A stretch of 64,000 bases of DNA, taken from assembly GCA_963789885.1 (NCBI GenBank), contig CAWBNB010000030.1, positions 383,217 to 447,216 of the forward strand, given 5' to 3'. Below the pieces are notes generated by a model, which searched no databases, was not told where the DNA came from, and was given only the letters and a program-made list of their open reading frames with translations. Numbering within the stretch: the stretch's first letter is position 1; each line of letters begins with the position of its first letter. Shown piece after piece: positions 61,493-64,000 of the stretch. Position numbers and translations under genes: made by a program. Source of the stretch: DATEDA01 sp963789885. Its GTDB lineage: Bacteria; Pseudomonadota; Gammaproteobacteria; Burkholderiales; SG8-39.

Positions 61493-62548
61493 TCAGCGCA
61501 GGCTCGCGTTGAATTTCTCGAGCGCCGCCGACCCCGGACAAAGCTCGCGCTCGCCGAGCTTGTTGAGCGCCACGTCCACCGTGTTCAGGTGCGCGTGCAG
61601 GTCCTCGGGCTCGCGCTCGACGTAGAGCAGGCCGGTCGGGATTTCGCCCTTCGACTGGTGATGCGCGAGGTAATTCATCGCCGCCACGCGGTCGTGCGCG
61701 TCGTACCCGTCGTGGAGCTTTCGCAGCAGCACTGTCGTGCCGTCGTGCAGCGTCACCGGCTGCACCGTTCCCGGGTCGTACTGCGTGGTGATCGGCGCGC
61801 GCGGGGCGATGAAGTCGAGGAAATTGACCGCGTCGTTGTGCTCGCGCACGTAGTCGTAGCTCTTCGTCGACCCGGTGTGGTTGTTGAAGGCGACGCACGG
61901 GCTGATCACGTCGATGAACGCCGCGCCCTGGTGCTCGATCGCCGCCTTGATGATCGGCACGAGCTGGTCCTTGTCGCCGGAGAACCCGCGCGCGACGAAC
62001 GTCGCGCCGAGCTGCAGCGCCAGCATGACCATGTCGATCGACGCGTCGGTGTTCGCGACGCCGCGCTTCGACTTCGACCCGCGGTCGGCGGTCGCCGAGA
62101 ACTGGCCCTTGGTCAATCCGTACACGCCGTTGTTCTCGACCACGTAGACCATGTTCACGCCGCGCCGCATGCAGTGCGCGAACTGCCCGAGGCCGATCGA
62201 GGCCGAATCGCCGTCGCCCGACACGCCGAGGTAGAGGAGCTCGCGGTTCGCGAGATTCGCCCCGGTCACGACCGAAGGCATCCGGCCGTGCACGCTGTTG
62301 AAGCCGTGCGAGTTGCCGAGGAAGTAGTCCGGCGTCTTCGACGAGCAGCCGATGCCCGAGAGCTTCGCGACGCGGTGCGGCTCGATCGCGAGCTCCCAGC
62401 ACGCCTGGATGATCGCCGCCGAGATCGAGTCGTGGCCGCAGCCGGCGCAGAGCGTCGAGATCTTGCCCTCGTAGTCGCGGCGCGTGTACCCGAGCCGGTT
62501 CTTCGGCAGGGTGGGATGGTGGAGCTTCGGCTTGGCGAGGTAAGTCAC
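61493..62548 (-). CDS. korB: 2-oxoacid:ferredoxin oxidoreductase beta subunit
   Basis: A 351-residue beta subunit. The thiamine-diphosphate site appears as GVSGDGDSASIGLGQ, with cysteines in STLCAGCGHDSIS and GCSSKTPDYF that may ligate a cluster, and VVENNGVYGLTKGQ as the conserved loop. Together with the alpha subunit it decarboxylates a 2-oxoacid (2-oxoglutarate or pyruvate) to acyl-CoA using ferredoxin. GTG 62548 overlaps the stop of korA (GTGA). Confidence 0.9.
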   Translation of the reverse strand: MTYLAKPKLHHPTLPKNRLGYTRRDYEGKISTLCAGCGHDSISAAIIQACWELAIEPHRVAKLSGIGCSSKTPDYFLGNSHGFNSVHGRMPSVVTGANLANRELLYLGVSGDGDSASIGLGQFAHCMRRGVNMVYVVENNGVYGLTKGQFSATADRGSKSKRGVANTDASIDMVMLALQLGATFVARGFSGDKDQLVPIIKAAIEHQGAAFIDVISPCVAFNNHTGSTKSYDYVREHNDAVNFLDFIAPRAPITTQYDPGTVQPVTLHDGTTVLLRKLHDGYDAHDRVAAMNYLAHHQSKGEIPTGLLYVEREPEDLHAHLNTVDVALNKLGERELCPGSAALEKFNASLR

Positions 62549-64000
62549 TGGGCAACCTTTCTCAGCGGCTGCACGTTCAGCCGCCGCACGCGCTCCGCGA
62601 TCGCTTCGGTGATGAAGCGGGCGGTGATCGGCGTGCCGTCGTAGTGGAGGACCGGGACGAGGCTGGCGGGGTTCACGCCGGCGTCGTTCACCAGCAGGGT
62701 CTTGAGCTGCGCGTCGCGGTTCTGCTCGACCACGAACACCTTGTTGTGCGAGGCGACGAAAGCGGCGATCTCGTCCTGGAACGGGAACCCCCGCACCCGC
62801 AGCGCGTTCACGTAGATGCCCTGCGCCGCGAGCGACGCGAGCGCCTCGTGCATCGCCGCGCTGGTCGAGCCGTAGAAGATCACGCCGAAGCGCGCGGGGT
62901 ACTCCGCCGGCGTCAGCACCGGCTGCGGGACGAGCGCCTTCGCGGTCTCGAACTTCTTGAGGAGCCGCTGCATGTTGTACATGTAGTCCGGCCCCGCCTC
63001 CGAGTACATGGCGTAGGCGTTCTTCGTCGTGCCGCGGGTGAAATAGCCGCCGCGCGTCGGGTGCGCGCCGGGGTAGGTCCGGAACGGGATGCCGTCGCCG
63101 TCGACGTCGAGATAGCGGCCGAACTCCCTGCCCGACTCGAGGTCGTCGTGGGTCATCACCTTGCCGCGGTCGTAGCGCGTCGAGTCGTCCCAGACGAGCG
63201 GCTCGGTGAGGCGCTCGTTCATCCCGATGTCGAGGTCGAGCATCACGAACACCGGCGTCTGCAGCCGGTCGGCGAGGTCGAACGACAGCGCGGCGAACTC
63301 GAAGGCTTCCTTCGGGTCCTCCGGGAAGAGGAGCGGATGCTTCGTGTCGCCGTGCGACGCGTACGCGCACGCGAGCACGTCGGACTGCTGGGTGCGGGTC
63401 GGCATGCCGGTCGATGGACCGCCGCGCTGCACGTCGAACAGGACCGCAGGGATCTCGGCGAAGTAGGCGAGGCCGATGAACTCCTGCATGAGCGAGATGC
63501 CCGGGCCCGAGGTGCAGGTGAACGCGCGCGCGCCGTTCCACGCCGCGCCGATCACGATGCCGATCGAGGCGAGCTCGTCCTCGCCCTGGATGATCGCGTA
63601 GCGCGCCTTGTTCGTCTCCGGATCGTGGCGGAAGCGCTTGCAGTGGCGCTGGAACGCCTCGGCCATCGAGGACGAGGGCGTGATCGGGTACCACGCCGCC
63701 ACCGTCGCCCCGCCGTAGACGCAGCCGAGCGCCGCGGCGTTGTTGCCCTCGATGAAGATCTTGTTCCCGACCGCGTTCGCACGCCGCACCCGGATCCCGA
63801 GCGGGCAGGCGAGCTTGGCGAGCGCGTAGTTGCGCCCGAGCTGCAGCGCGTGCACGTTCGGCTTGAGCAGCGCCTCCTTGCCCTTGTACTGCTCGCCGAT
63901 CAGCTCGGCGATGACGCCGGGGTCGATGTCGAGCAGCGCCGACAGCGCGCCGACGTAGATGATGTTCTTGAAGAGCTGGCGCTGCCGCGGGTCGGTGTAG
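62545..64000 (-). CDS. korA: 2-oxoacid:ferredoxin oxidoreductase alpha subunit (3' part)
   Basis: The frame is open to the right edge, so the 5' end is missing. The edge sequence (YTDPRQRQLFKNIIYVGALS) belongs to a gamma-type domain that is fused ahead of the alpha part in many KorA proteins. The alpha part has ITPSSSMAEAFQRH, CTSGPGISLMQEFIGLAYFA (pyrimidine-binding), RGGPSTGMPTRTQQSD and a C-terminal domain with VVEQNRDAQLKTLLV. It is coupled to korB by GTGA. Substrate choice (2-oxoglutarate or pyruvate) is not decidable here. Confidence 0.9.
   Translation of the reverse strand, partial: YTDPRQRQLFKNIIYVGALSALLDIDPGVIAELIGEQYKGKEALLKPNVHALQLGRNYALAKLACPLGIRVRRANAVGNKIFIEGNNAAALGCVYGGATVAAWYPITPSSSMAEAFQRHCKRFRHDPETNKARYAIIQGEDELASIGIVIGAAWNGARAFTCTSGPGISLMQEFIGLAYFAEIPAVLFDVQRGGPSTGMPTRTQQSDVLACAYASHGDTKHPLLFPEDPKEAFEFAALSFDLADRLQTPVFVMLDLDIGMNERLTEPLVWDDSTRYDRGKVMTHDDLESGREFGRYLDVDGDGIPFRTYPGAHPTRGGYFTRGTTKNAYAMYSEAGPDYMYNMQRLLKKFETAKALVPQPVLTPAEYPARFGVIFYGSTSAAMHEALASLAAQGIYVNALRVRGFPFQDEIAAFVASHNKVFVVEQNRDAQLKTLLVNDAGVNPASLVPVLHYDGTPITARFITEAIAERVRRLNVQPLRKVAQ

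Noticed and set aside
1..64000. tRNA genes, rRNA, CRISPR arrays and intact insertion sequences
   Set aside because: I looked for cloverleaf-like and spaced repeat patterns, transposase motifs and terminal inverted repeats and saw none beyond the repeats reported.

Overview
The window looks like one contig of a very GC-rich (roughly 70 percent) betaproteobacterium, most likely of the Burkholderiales type. The evidence is two Bug/TctC-type periplasmic solute receptors, a TctABC transporter, a Liv-type amino-acid ABC operon, an OxyR/AhpC/AhpD peroxide module with the canonical OxyR cysteine pair, and an aryl-polyene pigment locus. This assignment is inferred from gene content and composition only. 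No rRNA, tRNA or CRISPR array was found.

Layout. 1-6.4 kb: the tail of a cyclic-nucleotide-binding regulator, tctBA plus a Bug receptor, a UbiE-like methyltransferase and two periplasmic multihaem cytochromes c. 6.4-13.7 kb (minus strand): one long Liv operon, livK-livH-livM-livG-livF-cupin-livH-livM-YtkA/FixH-like, with two permease pairs but one ATPase pair. 13.8-20.4 kb: an acyl-CoA ligase, a NYN-domain protein, a mandelate-racemase-like enzyme and the divergent ahpC-ahpD/oxyR locus. 20.6-36.2 kb: an aryl-polyene (xanthomonadin-like) cluster with ACP, COG4648 membrane protein, AMP ligase, acyltransferase, a two-domain ApeI+ApeP-type dehydratase, methyltransferase, LolA-like protein, MMPL exporter, ketosynthase, chain-length-factor-like protein, FabG, glycosyltransferase, a MipA/OmpV outer-membrane protein, a flavin-dependent halogenase, a polysaccharide deacetylase and a second methyltransferase. 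Together these would build a polyene chain on an ACP, tailor it (halogenation, methylation) and export it to the outer membrane.

36.2-40.0 kb: a probable integrated island between two direct repeats of about 84 bp, made from the 3' end of a DUF2188 gene. It holds an aquaporin, a DUF374 acyltransferase, a truncated hypothetical gene, DUF502 and an integrase remnant next to the right repeat. 40.1-48 kb: PerM-like transporter, aminotransferase, small DUF1272 and DUF6868 proteins, MBL-fold hydrolase, OsmC protein with an attC-like sequence after it, a second Bug receptor and an MHS-type MFS carrier. 48-50.1 kb: a FixL/FixJ-like two-component pair. 50.2-64 kb: allophanate hydrolase plus cupin, hydrolases, a solute-binding protein, AraC regulator, two GFA proteins, LysE exporter, FAD monooxygenase, ModA-like receptor, GST and a 2-oxoacid:ferredoxin oxidoreductase whose alpha subunit runs off the right edge.

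A recurring oddity is about thirty single-base frameshifts, nearly all +1 insertions and concentrated at 28.8-30.8 kb. That bias suggests consensus errors of an insertion-prone long-read assembly more than genuine gene decay. Affected genes are marked as pseudogene but may be intact in the organism.
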